From NCBI GenBank assembly GCA_035275265.1, contig DATENC010000004.1, positions 143,077 through 207,076 on the forward strand: a DNA stretch of 64,000 bases, written 5' to 3'. This DNA comes from JACQAP01 sp035275265 (GTDB taxonomy: Bacteria > Pseudomonadota > Gammaproteobacteria > Burkholderiales > JACQAP01). Both the position numbers and the translations under genes were made by a program. Numbering within the stretch: the stretch's first letter is position 1; each line of letters starts with the position of its first letter. Shown one piece after another: positions 32,804 to 40,847 of the stretch. The notes beneath the pieces are model-generated. The model saw only the letters and a list, made by a program, of their open reading frames with translations, was not told the DNA's origin and ran no database searches.

Positions 32804-34273
32804 ATGATCATTGAGAATCAACTATTCATCGACGGTGAATTCGTCGATGCCGAGTCGAAGTCGCGCATACCGGTTCTCAATCCGCACGACAACTCGCTCA
32901 TCACCGAGGTTGCCGAGGCGCAGAAAGCCGATATCGATTGCGCCGTGGAGGCGGCCCGCAAGGCTTTGCCCGCGTGGTCGAAAATGGCTCCGGCGGATCG
33001 CGGCCGCCTGCTGCTGAAACTTGCCGACGCGATCGAGGCGAATGCGGAGGAGCTGGCCAAACTGGAATCGCTCGATACCGGTCATCCGCTGCGCGATACC
33101 CGCGGCCTGGACGTGGTGCGCACCGCGGTGACATTCCGCTACTTCGGCGGCATGGCGGACAAGTTTCAGGGTAGCGTCGTGCCGGTCGAGCAGGGTTTCC
33201 TCAACTACGTTTTGCGTGAACCGGTTGGCGTCGTCGGCCAGATCGTGCCGTGGAACTTTCCGCTGATGTTTACCAGCTGGAAAATGGGACCGGCACTGGC
33301 GGCCGGCAACACGGTGGTGATGAAACCGGCCGAACTCACCCCGCTGTCCAGCCTGCGCGTTGCCGGGTTGGCGCGGGAAGTCGGTTTCCCCAAAGGGGTG
33401 ATGAACATATTGCCGGGTTACGGGAACATCGCCGGCCAATACCTTGCCGAACATGCAGGCGTGGACAAGATCGCCTTCACGGGCTCGACCGCGGTCGGTC
33501 GAAAGATCGTGCAGGCTTCCAGCGGCAATCTCAAGAGGGTGCAACTCGAACTGGGCGGAAAAGGCGCCAACATCGTCTTCGACGACGCGTTCATGCCGGC
33601 GGCGATCAACGGCGCGGCGTTTGCCATATTCCATAACCAGGGACAGGCTTGCATTGCCGGCTCGAGGCTGATCCTCCACGAAAAGATCGCCGAACCGTTT
33701 CTCGACGGATTTCTCAAGCTGGCGCGCTCGATCAAGCTCGGCAATCCGATGAATGCCGATACCGAGATGGGGCCGCTCACCTCGCAGATGCACCGCGACC
33801 GCGTGCTGGCCTACGTCAAAGTGGCCAAGGATCAGGGAGGCGAAATCCTGCTGGGCGGAAAGCCTCCGGAACGCGACGATCTATCCAAAGGCTGCTACGT
33901 CGAACCGACCGTGGTTCGTGCGAAACCAACCGACCGGGTCTCGCAGGAGGAAGTGTTCGGCCCATTCGTCACCGTCACCACTTTCCGCGACGACGAAGAA
34001 GTTCTGGCGATCGCCAACGGTACCGATTACGGCCTGGGCGGCGGGCTTTGGACCACTAACCTGCAGCGCGCGCACCGCACCGCGGCGGCAATGCGCAGCG
34101 GGATGGTCTGGATCAATTGCTACAAGCGGGTGAATCCCGGCTCGCCTTTCGGCGGCATCGGCAGGTCGGGATACGGGCGCGAGATGGGTTTCGAGGCGAT
34201 GCACGACTACACCGAGGCAAAATCGGTATGGGTCAACGTCGATGCCAAGATCCCTCCCTATTACCCCCGATAG
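32804..34273 (+). CDS. 4-Hydroxymuconic semialdehyde dehydrogenase (aldehyde dehydrogenase family)
   Basis: A 489-residue NAD(P)-dependent aldehyde dehydrogenase, full length. The Rossmann-type coenzyme-binding stretch is followed by the conserved PWNFPLMFTSWKMGPALAAGN, the catalytic Glu in LELGGKGANI and the catalytic Cys in FHNQGQACIAGSRL. In this cluster it should oxidise the 4-hydroxymuconic semialdehyde made by the hydroquinone dioxygenase to maleylacetate (PnpE/HapE role). The start at ATG 32804 has no clear ribosome-binding site. It may depend on translational context or on a different start a few codons further in. The specific activity is inferred from gene order. Confidence 0.88.
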   Translation: MIIENQLFIDGEFVDAESKSRIPVLNPHDNSLITEVAEAQKADIDCAVEAARKALPAWSKMAPADRGRLLLKLADAIEANAEELAKLESLDTGHPLRDTRGLDVVRTAVTFRYFGGMADKFQGSVVPVEQGFLNYVLREPVGVVGQIVPWNFPLMFTSWKMGPALAAGNTVVMKPAELTPLSSLRVAGLAREVGFPKGVMNILPGYGNIAGQYLAEHAGVDKIAFTGSTAVGRKIVQASSGNLKRVQLELGGKGANIVFDDAFMPAAINGAAFAIFHNQGQACIAGSRLILHEKIAEPFLDGFLKLARSIKLGNPMNADTEMGPLTSQMHRDRVLAYVKVAKDQGGEILLGGKPPERDDLSKGCYVEPTVVRAKPTDRVSQEEVFGPFVTVTTFRDDEEVLAIANGTDYGLGGGLWTTNLQRAHRTAAAMRSGMVWINCYKRVNPGSPFGGIGRSGYGREMGFEAMHDYTEAKSVWVNVDAKIPPYYPR

Positions 34274-34307
34274 CTGCAGAAGAATTTTCCCGTCAAAGGG
34301 TTTTTGA

Positions 34308-35009
34308 ATGATCAACAAGATTGTTTCGACGATTGCCGAGGCGCTGGAGGATCTCAACGACGGCGCCACGGTGATGATCGGTGGATTCGGTCCGGCCGGC
34401 CTGCCTGCGGAACTGATCGATGCGCTGATCGCGCAGGGCGCGAAGGACCTGACCATCGTGAACAACAACGCCGGCAACGGCGAGACCGGGCTCGCTGCGC
34501 TGCTCAAGGCGCGGCGGGTGCGCAAGATCATCTGCTCCTTCCCGCGCCAGGTGGATTCTCAAGTGTTCGATGCGCTCTACCGAGCCGGCGACATTGAACT
34601 GGAGCTCGTTCCGCAGGGCAATCTCGCCGAGCGTATCCGCGCGGCGGGTGCGGGCATCGGCGGCTTTTTCACGCCCACTGCCTACGGTACCGATCTCGCC
34701 AAAGGCAAGGAGACGAGGATCATCAACGGCCGTGGCTATGTCCTCGAGTTGCCTATCCACGCCGACTTCGCGCTGATCAAGGCCGAACGCGGCGATCGCT
34801 GGGGCAATCTGGCGTATCGAAAGACCGCGCGCAATTTTGCCCCGATCATGGCGACCGCCGCCAAGTGCACCATCGTGCAGGTCCATGAAATCGTCGAACT
34901 CGGCGCACTCGATCCGGAGACGATCGTCACGCCGGGAATCTTCGTCAAACGCGTGGTGCGGATCGCACGCTCCGCGGCCGCGTCGGCCGCCGGCAGCCAG
35001 GCAGCGTAG
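34308..35009 (+). CDS. pcaI: 3-Oxoadipate CoA-transferase subunit A
   Basis: A 233-residue alpha subunit of a family I CoA-transferase. It has the N-terminal INKIV…GATVMIGGFGPAGLPAELI signature, then VNNNAGNGETGL, GNLAERIRAAGAGIGGFFTPT and ELPIHADFALIKA. With subunit B it transfers CoA from succinyl-CoA to 3-oxoadipate. It follows the dehydrogenase by 34 bases and precedes subunit B by 23. A short Ala/Ser-rich tail at the C-terminus is odd but harmless. The substrate is assigned from the pathway context. An acetoacetate CoA-transferase would look similar. Confidence 0.87.
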   Translation: MINKIVSTIAEALEDLNDGATVMIGGFGPAGLPAELIDALIAQGAKDLTIVNNNAGNGETGLAALLKARRVRKIICSFPRQVDSQVFDALYRAGDIELELVPQGNLAERIRAAGAGIGGFFTPTAYGTDLAKGKETRIINGRGYVLELPIHADFALIKAERGDRWGNLAYRKTARNFAPIMATAAKCTIVQVHEIVELGALDPETIVTPGIFVKRVVRIARSAAASAAGSQAA

Positions 35010-35032
35010 GTGCCCGAGAACAGGAGCACAGC

Positions 35033-35689
35033 ATGAACAAACTCAATCGTGACCAGATGGCGGCGCGGGTGGCGCGGGATATTCCCGAAGGCGCCGTGGT
35101 CAACCTCGGCATCGGTCTGCCGACATTGGTGGCCAACCATTTGCCTAAGGATCGCGAGATCCTCCTTCACAGCGAGAACGGCGTGCTCGGAATGGGTCCG
35201 GCGCCGGTTGCCGGCGAAGAGGACTACGACCTGATCAACGCAGGCAAGCAACCGGTCACGTTGTTGCGCGGCGGTTCGTTTTTTCACCATGCCGATTCGT
35301 TCGGGATGATGCGCGGCGGACACCTGGATTTCTGCGTGCTCGGCGCCTTCCAGGTATCGGCCTGCGGAGATCTTGCCAACTGGCACACGGGCGCGCCGGA
35401 TGCGATCCCGGCGGTAGGCGGCGCGATGGATCTGGCTATCGGCGCCAAACAGGTGTTCGTAATGATGGAACACCTTACCAAGCAGGGTGAAAGCAAGATC
35501 GTCGAGCACTGCTCGTATCCGGTGACAGGGGTCGGGTGCGTGAACCGCATCTACACTGATCTCGCGGTCATCGACGTCACCTCGGAAGGATTGCGGGTGC
35601 AGGAGATCGTCGAGGGGCTCAGTTTCGACGAATTGGTGAAAATGAGCGGGGTCCCGATGCGGCGCGCACAGGTAAAGGCGTACGCGTGA
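35033..35689 (+). CDS. pcaJ: 3-Oxoadipate CoA-transferase subunit B
   Basis: A 218-residue beta subunit of a family I CoA-transferase. It has the catalytic glutamate in LLHSENGVLGMGP and the typical LGIGLPTLVANHLP, HADSFGMMRGGHLD and VTGVGCVNRIYTDLAVIDV segments. It forms a heteromer with subunit A and produces 3-oxoadipyl-CoA for the thiolase encoded at 41886. The ATG at 35033 has an AACAGGAGCACAGC ribosome-binding site. It overlaps the maleylacetate reductase gene by a GTGA. Confidence 0.88.
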   Translation: MNKLNRDQMAARVARDIPEGAVVNLGIGLPTLVANHLPKDREILLHSENGVLGMGPAPVAGEEDYDLINAGKQPVTLLRGGSFFHHADSFGMMRGGHLDFCVLGAFQVSACGDLANWHTGAPDAIPAVGGAMDLAIGAKQVFVMMEHLTKQGESKIVEHCSYPVTGVGCVNRIYTDLAVIDVTSEGLRVQEIVEGLSFDELVKMSGVPMRRAQVKAYA

Positions 35690-36759
35690 GAGCGTTCGTA
35701 TTCAACGGCCAGCCCTCGCGCGTGGTATTCGGGCGCGGCGCGCTGGAGAAACTGGGTGCGGAAATCGAGCGTTTGGGTGCCAAGCGCGCACTGGTGCTGT
35801 CCACGCCGGAACAGCGTGCTTCGGCTGAAGACGTATCAAGACGCCTGGGTGCACGCTCGGCCGGTGTCTACGCCAAGGCTGTAATGCACGTACCGATCGA
35901 AACCGCCGAAGCGGCGCGGGCAGTGGCGAAGGAGCTGAATGCCGACTGCTGTGTGGCGGTAGGTGGTGGATCGACCATCGGATTGGGCAAGGCAATCGCG
36001 TTGACTTCCGAACTACCGATTCTGGCAATCCCGACGACTTTCGCCGGTTCGGAAATGACGCCGATCTACGGCATTACCGCGCAGGGTCAGAAAAAAACCG
36101 GTCGCGATGCCCGCGTATTGCCCAAGACGGTAATCTACGATCCGCAACTGACCATGACATTGCCGGCAAAGATCGCCGGTCCGAGCGGCATGAACGCGAT
36201 CGCGCATTGCGTCGAGGCGCTGTACGCCGAGGACTCCAACCCGATCACTTCATTGATGGCAGAGGAGGGCATCCGTGCGCTGGCTCGCAGCCTGCCGAAA
36301 GTGGTGAGCGATCCGGCCGATCTCGATGCGCGCGCGGAAGCGCTGTACGGCGCGTGGCTGGCGGGCGCTTGCCTGGGAAACGTCGGCATGGCGATCCATC
36401 ACAAGCTATGCCACACGCTGGGCGGCAGCTACAACCTGCCGCACGCGGAGACGCATACGGTCATCCTGCCGCACGCGGTTCAGTACAATCGCGACGCGGC
36501 GAAGGACGCGATGACGCGAATTTCGCGGGCTCTCGACGCAAATGGCGCTGCGGACGCGAATACGGCGGGTGGACTCTACGACCTGGCGCGGAGCATAGGT
36601 GCGCCGCTGTCGCTAAACGATATCGGCATGAGCGCCGGCGCGCTCGATGATGCTGCGCAACTCGCCACCCAGAACCCGTATTACAACCCGCGGCCCATCG
36701 AGTACGCGGGAATCCGTCAACTTTTGCAGAACGCCTGGGAAGGTCGAAGGCCGGGCTGA
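35686..36759 (+). CDS. Maleylacetate reductase (iron-containing alcohol dehydrogenase family)
   Basis: A 357-residue protein with a GTG start overlapping the CoA-transferase stop. The N-terminal half is a Rossmann-like domain with VAVGGGSTIGLGKAIAL. The metal-binding helical half contains GPSGMNAIAHCVEALYAED, GMAIHHKLCHTLGGSYNLPHAETH and HAVQYN, the dehydroquinate synthase-like/maleylacetate reductase signatures. It reduces maleylacetate to 3-oxoadipate with NAD(P)H. It serves both the hydroquinone branch (via the semialdehyde dehydrogenase) and the hydroxyquinol branch (via the intradiol enzyme at 45405). Confidence 0.9.
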   Translation: MRAFVFNGQPSRVVFGRGALEKLGAEIERLGAKRALVLSTPEQRASAEDVSRRLGARSAGVYAKAVMHVPIETAEAARAVAKELNADCCVAVGGGSTIGLGKAIALTSELPILAIPTTFAGSEMTPIYGITAQGQKKTGRDARVLPKTVIYDPQLTMTLPAKIAGPSGMNAIAHCVEALYAEDSNPITSLMAEEGIRALARSLPKVVSDPADLDARAEALYGAWLAGACLGNVGMAIHHKLCHTLGGSYNLPHAETHTVILPHAVQYNRDAAKDAMTRISRALDANGAADANTAGGLYDLARSIGAPLSLNDIGMSAGALDDAAQLATQNPYYNPRPIEYAGIRQLLQNAWEGRRPG

Positions 36760-36809
36760 TCCATTTTTTCCTTCACACCGTCACCCATATAACCAGAGGA
36801 GGAGCAGTC

Positions 36810-38093
36810 ATGCAGAGCAATCGATTCCAGCGCCGTCGCGCGCTGATGCAGGCAGGCGGCGCAGTGGCCGGTGCAGCGGCGCTGGGCATGCCGTCTGTGG
36901 TGTTCGCACAGACGAAAACCATCAAACTGGGCTTCGTATCGCCGCAGACTGGCCCGCTCGCGCCCTTCGGCGAGGCCGACAAGTTCATCATCGAGCAGAT
37001 GAACAAGCTGTTCGCCGGCGGCCTCGACCTCGGCGGAAAAAAAATAGCGGTGCAAATCATCCAGAAGGACAGCCAATCGAACCCCAACCGCGCTGGCGAA
37101 GTGGCGAACGACCTCATACTCAACGAGAAGATCGACCTGATGCTCGTGTCGTCCACGCCGGAGACCACCAATCCGGTGTCTGATGCCTGCGAGCTGAACG
37201 AAATTCCATGCATTTCCACGGTAGCACCGTGGCAGCCGTGGTTCTTCGGCCGCAAAGGTGACCCGGCCAAGGGGTTCAACTGGACCTATCACATCTTCTG
37301 GGGACTCGAGGACGTCATCGCCAATTTTCTGGCGGGTTGGAAGTCGGTTCAGACCAACAAGAAAGTCGGCGGCCTGTTTCCGAACGACGGCGACGGCAAT
37401 GCGTGGGGCGACAAGGAAAGGGGATTCCCGGGACCGCTGGCGAAGGAAGGCTTCACGCTGCTCGATCCCGGCCGCTTCCAGAATATGAACAACGATTTCT
37501 CGGCGCAGATCGCCGCCTTCAAGAAAGACGGAGTCGAGATCGTCACCGGCGTGGTTATCCCGCCGGACGCGAAGACCTTCCTCACTCAGGCCCGGCAGCA
37601 GGGCTTCAGGCCGAAGGTGGTGACGCTGGGCAAGGCGCTGCTTTTCCCCGCCGCGATCGAGGCGCTGGGCGATCTGGGCGACGGCCTGTCGACCGAAGTG
37701 TGGTGGTCTCCGTCGCATCCGTTCACGTCGTCGCTGACGAAGCAAAGTGCGAAGCAGCTCGCCGAATTCTACGAATCATCTTCCAAGAGACAATGGACCC
37801 AGCCGATCGGCTTCGCCCACGCGCTGTTCGAAGTAGCGGTTGATGCCCTGAAACGCACCAAGGACCTCGGCAGTCATGCATCGATCCGCGATGCAGTCGC
37901 CGGCACCAGTCTTCAGACCGTGGTTGGCGACGTCAAGTGGGGCGGCGGCGGCCCGTTCAAGAATGTCAGCAAGACTCCGCTGGTGCTGGGGCAATGGGTC
38001 AAGGGCAAGAAGTACAAGTACGAACTGGTCATCGTCAACAGTTCGCAGTTTCCAGCAATTCCAGCCCCCGGCAAGCTGAAGTTGATGAGCTGA
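36810..38093 (+). CDS. HAAT-family ABC transporter substrate-binding protein
   Basis: A 427-residue periplasmic protein. The ATG at 36810 has a strong AGAGGAGGAGC ribosome-binding site. A Tat-like signal occurs near the start (RRRALMQAGGAVAGAAAL, cleavage about VFAQ). The mature part is a type I periplasmic binding fold of the LivJ class: IKLGFVSPQTGPLAPFGEADKFI, NPVSDACELNEIPCIST and EFYESSSKRQWTQPI. In this cluster it is the likely high-affinity receptor for the aromatic growth substrate or its precursor. The two ATPase and two permease genes that follow complete the importer. Confidence 0.88.
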   Translation: MQSNRFQRRRALMQAGGAVAGAAALGMPSVVFAQTKTIKLGFVSPQTGPLAPFGEADKFIIEQMNKLFAGGLDLGGKKIAVQIIQKDSQSNPNRAGEVANDLILNEKIDLMLVSSTPETTNPVSDACELNEIPCISTVAPWQPWFFGRKGDPAKGFNWTYHIFWGLEDVIANFLAGWKSVQTNKKVGGLFPNDGDGNAWGDKERGFPGPLAKEGFTLLDPGRFQNMNNDFSAQIAAFKKDGVEIVTGVVIPPDAKTFLTQARQQGFRPKVVTLGKALLFPAAIEALGDLGDGLSTEVWWSPSHPFTSSLTKQSAKQLAEFYESSSKRQWTQPIGFAHALFEVAVDALKRTKDLGSHASIRDAVAGTSLQTVVGDVKWGGGGPFKNVSKTPLVLGQWVKGKKYKYELVIVNSSQFPAIPAPGKLKLMS

Positions 38094-38113
38094 ACCTCTT
38101 CCCTCCCGTCTTC

Positions 38114-38144
38114 CCGCCCTTTTTCCCGCAAGGGGAGAGGGCGG
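38114..38144. other. GNRA-capped hairpin between the binding-protein and first ATPase genes
   Basis: CCGCCCT (38114..38120) pairs with AGGGCGG (38138..38144). Inside, CCC-GCAA-GGG (38125..38134) makes a short stem with a GNRA tetraloop. Such CCCTCTCCC…GGGAGAGGG hairpins are common REP-like elements. Here it may stabilise the abundant binding-protein message relative to the transporter genes behind it. Confidence 0.65.
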
Positions 38145-38175
38145 TTTGGAACAAGAGCCGAGCTTCCTGAGAATA

Positions 38176-38898
38176 ATGGCCGCCATTCTTTCGCTGGAAA
38201 ACATCAGCAAGAGCTTCGGCGCGCTCAAGGTGGCCGATAGCATCACGCTGTCGGTTGCCGAAGGCGAGACTCTTGGCATTCTTGGACCCAATGGCGCTGG
38301 CAAGACGACACTGTTCAACCTGATCAGTGGCGATCTTCGTGCTGATTCCGGCAGGGTCGTATTCGACACAACAGACGTTACCCACCATGCGCCGCATCGC
38401 CGCTGCCGGCTCGGCATTGGCCGCTCCTATCAGATTCCGCAACCTTTCGGCGCGATGACGGTGTTCGAAAACCTGGTTGCGGCCGCATCCTTCGGAGCCG
38501 GGCGATCGGAAAAGGAAACGTACGGCCACGCGGTGGAAATTCTGCGCGAGACCGGGTTGTTGTCCAAAGCGAACCGTCTCGCCGCCAGTCTTACTCTCCT
38601 GGACCGCAAGCGGCTGGAACTGGCCCGCGCCCTGGCCACGCAGCCGAAAGTATTGCTGCTCGACGAGATCGCTGGCGGTTTGACCGAGCACGAGGCCCGG
38701 GAACTCGTCGAGGAGATCATGCGCATCAAATCGCAGGGCGTCACTATGATCTGGATCGAGCACGTCGTGCACGCGCTGCTGGCGGTCGCCGACCGCCTGT
38801 TCGTGATCAATTTCGGGCAAAAACTCGCCGAGGGTATGCCCTCGACAGTGATGAACAATCCTGAGGTGAAGCGCGTTTACATGGGTCTTGAAGTTTAG
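38176..38898 (+). CDS. HAAT ABC transporter ATP-binding protein 1 (LivG-like)
   Basis: A 240-residue ATPase. It has Walker A GPNGAGKTT, a Q-loop in SYQIPQPF, Walker B VLLLDEIAGGLT and an H-loop at IEHVVHAL. The signature region reads LTLLDRKRLELARAL instead of the canonical LSGGQ core, a variation seen in the aromatic-type HAAT ATPases. It partners the second ATPase. ATG 38176 was preferred over the TTG at 38146. It is separated from the next ATPase by a 220-base spacer with inverted arms. Confidence 0.88.
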   Translation: MAAILSLENISKSFGALKVADSITLSVAEGETLGILGPNGAGKTTLFNLISGDLRADSGRVVFDTTDVTHHAPHRRCRLGIGRSYQIPQPFGAMTVFENLVAAASFGAGRSEKETYGHAVEILRETGLLSKANRLAASLTLLDRKRLELARALATQPKVLLLDEIAGGLTEHEARELVEEIMRIKSQGVTMIWIEHVVHALLAVADRLFVINFGQKLAEGMPSTVMNNPEVKRVYMGLEV

Positions 38899-38920
38899 TG
38901 CAAGGTCAAGATCTTCAAGG

Positions 38921-39100
38921 CAGAGTCGCCGAGAAAAACATGAGAACGCAGAGAAGGGAATTGAGGGTTTTGGTCGATCAATGGGCTTGTGCTGGCGTGG
39001 ACCTAGACGGCAACTATCCCTCGGAATCCAAGAATGCGCGCTTCTCTTGCCCCAACTCTGGTTGTCTCTGCGTTCTCGGCGCGCTCAGCGCTTCTGTGTT
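38921..39100. repeat. Inverted-arm spacer element between the two ATPase genes
   Basis: Left arm at 38921..38956 contains CGCCGAGAA and GAGAACGCAGAGAAG. The right arm at 39065..39100 reads TCTCTGCGTTCTCGGCG and AGCGCTTCTGTGTT, the approximate reverse complement. The two imperfect terminal inverted repeats flank about 110 bases with no ORF of note. The layout suggests a small non-autonomous (MITE-like) element or a long hairpin within the transporter operon. It belongs to a different family from the GAGGG/TTCAC copies. Confidence 0.5.
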
Positions 39101-39118
39101 GCGTGTAGATCGGCATCC

Positions 39119-39817
39119 ATGGCACTGCTGAAGACGACGAAACTTGAAGCCCGTTACGGCGACTTTCAGGCGCTGTTCGGCATCGACTTCGAGATCGATG
39201 CGGGCGAGATCGTCGCGATGATCGGCGCCAACGGCGCAGGCAAGTCCACGTTCTTGAAGACGGTGTGCGGTCTGCTAAAGGCCGATCGCAATGCCGTGTT
39301 GTTCGATGGCACACCTATCGGTGGGCTGCCGCCCGGCGGCATCGTACGGGAGGGCATTGCGATGGTTCCGGAGGGACGCCGGCTGTTTTCGAGTCTGTCG
39401 GTAGAAGAGAACCTGCTAATGGGGGCCTACGCGAAGCGTCCGGGACCATGGAATCTCGACGCGATCTACAAGCTGTTCCCGCTGCTCAAGGACAAGCGCC
39501 GCAACCCTGGGACGGCGCTGTCCGGCGGCCAGCAGCAGATCGTGGCAATCGGCCGTGCGCTGATGAGTAATCCGCGACTGCTGATCTGCGACGAGATCTC
39601 GCTGGGTCTGGCGCCGATCGTCGTGAAGGAAATCTACGATGCGCTGCCGAACATCTGCGCCGGGGGACTGACGGCGATTATCGTCGAGCAGGATGTCGGC
39701 GTCGCACAGCAGGTCTCGAGCCGGCTGTACTGTCTGCAGGAAGGCCGCGTGACGCTGACGGGGGCGTCAGACAAGCTGAGTAGGGAACAGATATCGCATG
39801 CGTATTTTGGGGTCTAG
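39119..39817 (+). CDS. HAAT ABC transporter ATP-binding protein 2 (LivF-like)
   Basis: A 232-residue ATPase from the ATG at 39119 (MALLKTTKL). An earlier in-frame start would translate the spacer element. It has Walker A GANGAGKST, Q-loop MVPEGRRLFSSLSV, signature LSGGQQQIVAIGRAL, Walker B RLLICDEISLGLAP and the H-loop region IVEQDV, where the usual His is replaced (VEQDVGVAQQV), as is normal in LivF. It energises the importer together with the LivG-like ATPase. Confidence 0.9.
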   Translation: MALLKTTKLEARYGDFQALFGIDFEIDAGEIVAMIGANGAGKSTFLKTVCGLLKADRNAVLFDGTPIGGLPPGGIVREGIAMVPEGRRLFSSLSVEENLLMGAYAKRPGPWNLDAIYKLFPLLKDKRRNPGTALSGGQQQIVAIGRALMSNPRLLICDEISLGLAPIVVKEIYDALPNICAGGLTAIIVEQDVGVAQQVSSRLYCLQEGRVTLTGASDKLSREQISHAYFGV

Positions 39818-39818
39818 C

Positions 39819-39960
39819 GCGAGGGCCGAGGGAAGAGGGACGAGGGACGAGTGAACGTCGACAGAGCAGTGCTAGTACAAGCGGGGAAAGCGGGAAAGCG
39901 TGATGAACGGCGCGTGGCCTTTGCCGTTACTCACCCCTCACCCCTCGCCCCTCGCCCCTT
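39819..39960. repeat. Inverted-arm intergenic repeat, copy C
   Basis: Left purine arm 39819..39852 (GCGAGGGCCGAGGGAAGAGG, GACGAGGGACGAG). Right pyrimidine arm 39930..39960 (CTCACCCCTCACCCCTCGCC, CCTCGCCCCTT). The arms are complementary in a register of 7-bp GAGGGCC-type units, so a long imperfect hairpin is possible. The hairpin centre seen in copies A and B is missing. It occupies the gap before the first permease gene. Confidence 0.7.
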
Positions 39961-39968
39961 GCTTTCCA

Positions 39969-40847
39969 ATGTTTGACTGGGTCAACACGTTGGTGCAAGG
40001 CATCCTTTTGGGCGGTCTGTACGCGCTGTTCGCCATGGGGCAGTCGCTGATCTTCGGCGTTATGCGGCTCACGAATACCGCGCATGGAGATTTCATCATT
40101 CTGGCGACCTTCGCGGTGTTTTCGCTCGCCGCCGCAACCGGGTTGTCCCCGGTTGCGGCGCCATGGGTTGCGCTCGGACTGGTGCTGCCGATGGCTTTTG
40201 CTGCCGGCTACGGCCTGCAGCGCTTCGTGCTGAACGGCACGCTCGGGGGCGATCCGCTGCCTTCGTTAGTCGTGACTTTCGGCATGGCCATTGTGATCCA
40301 GAACCTGCTGCAGGAAATTTTCACGGCGGATCCGCGCTCGATCGATTCCGGTGGCCTCAACACACAGAGCATTTCTTTCGCCGATGGTCTCGCGGTGGGG
40401 ACCTTGCCGCTGCTGATCTTTGTGATCGCGGTAGCGATGGCAGCGGCCATGCAATGGCTGTTCAGCCACACGGCGATCGGGCGCGCGTTCCGGGCCGTGA
40501 GCGATGACCGGGATGCTGCGGAACTGATGGGACTCGACCACCGGCACGTGTTTGCGCTTGCGACCGGCATCGCCTTCCTGCTGGTGGCCGTGGCCGGTGC
40601 GCTGCACGGAATGAAGACCACGGTGTCGCCATCGGACGGACCGGCCCTGCTTCTGTACGCGTTCGAAGCAGTGATCATCGGCGGGATGGGTTCGTTTTAC
40701 GGCACGCTTGCCGGCGCGATCATTCTCGGAGTTACCCAGGCCATCGGATTCCGCTTTGATCCGGGCTGGGGAATCTGGTTCGGCCATATCGTTTTTCTCG
40801 CGATGCTGCTGTTCCGGCCGACGGGACTGTTTCCCAGAACAAGATGA
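39969..40847 (+). CDS. HAAT ABC transporter permease 1 (LivH-like)
   Basis: A 292-residue inner-membrane protein with about eight hydrophobic segments. I chose the ATG at 39969 (MFDWVNTLVQGILLGGLYAL). An upstream in-frame start would add residues encoded by repeat copy C. Characteristic LivH-type strings are GVMRLTNTAHGDFIILATF, AFRAVSDDRDAAELMGLDHRHVFALATGIAF and GGMGSFYGTLAGAIILG. It partners the second permease, with which it overlaps by four bases (ATGA). It imports the aromatic substrate presented by the binding protein. Confidence 0.9.
   Translation: MFDWVNTLVQGILLGGLYALFAMGQSLIFGVMRLTNTAHGDFIILATFAVFSLAAATGLSPVAAPWVALGLVLPMAFAAGYGLQRFVLNGTLGGDPLPSLVVTFGMAIVIQNLLQEIFTADPRSIDSGGLNTQSISFADGLAVGTLPLLIFVIAVAMAAAMQWLFSHTAIGRAFRAVSDDRDAAELMGLDHRHVFALATGIAFLLVAVAGALHGMKTTVSPSDGPALLLYAFEAVIIGGMGSFYGTLAGAIILGVTQAIGFRFDPGWGIWFGHIVFLAMLLFRPTGLFPRTR

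Noticed and set aside
39900..39968. Upstream in-frame start for permease 1
   Set aside because: The extra 23 residues are encoded by the repeat arm (Pro/Leu/Ser runs). The ATG at 39969 gives the normal LivH N-terminus.
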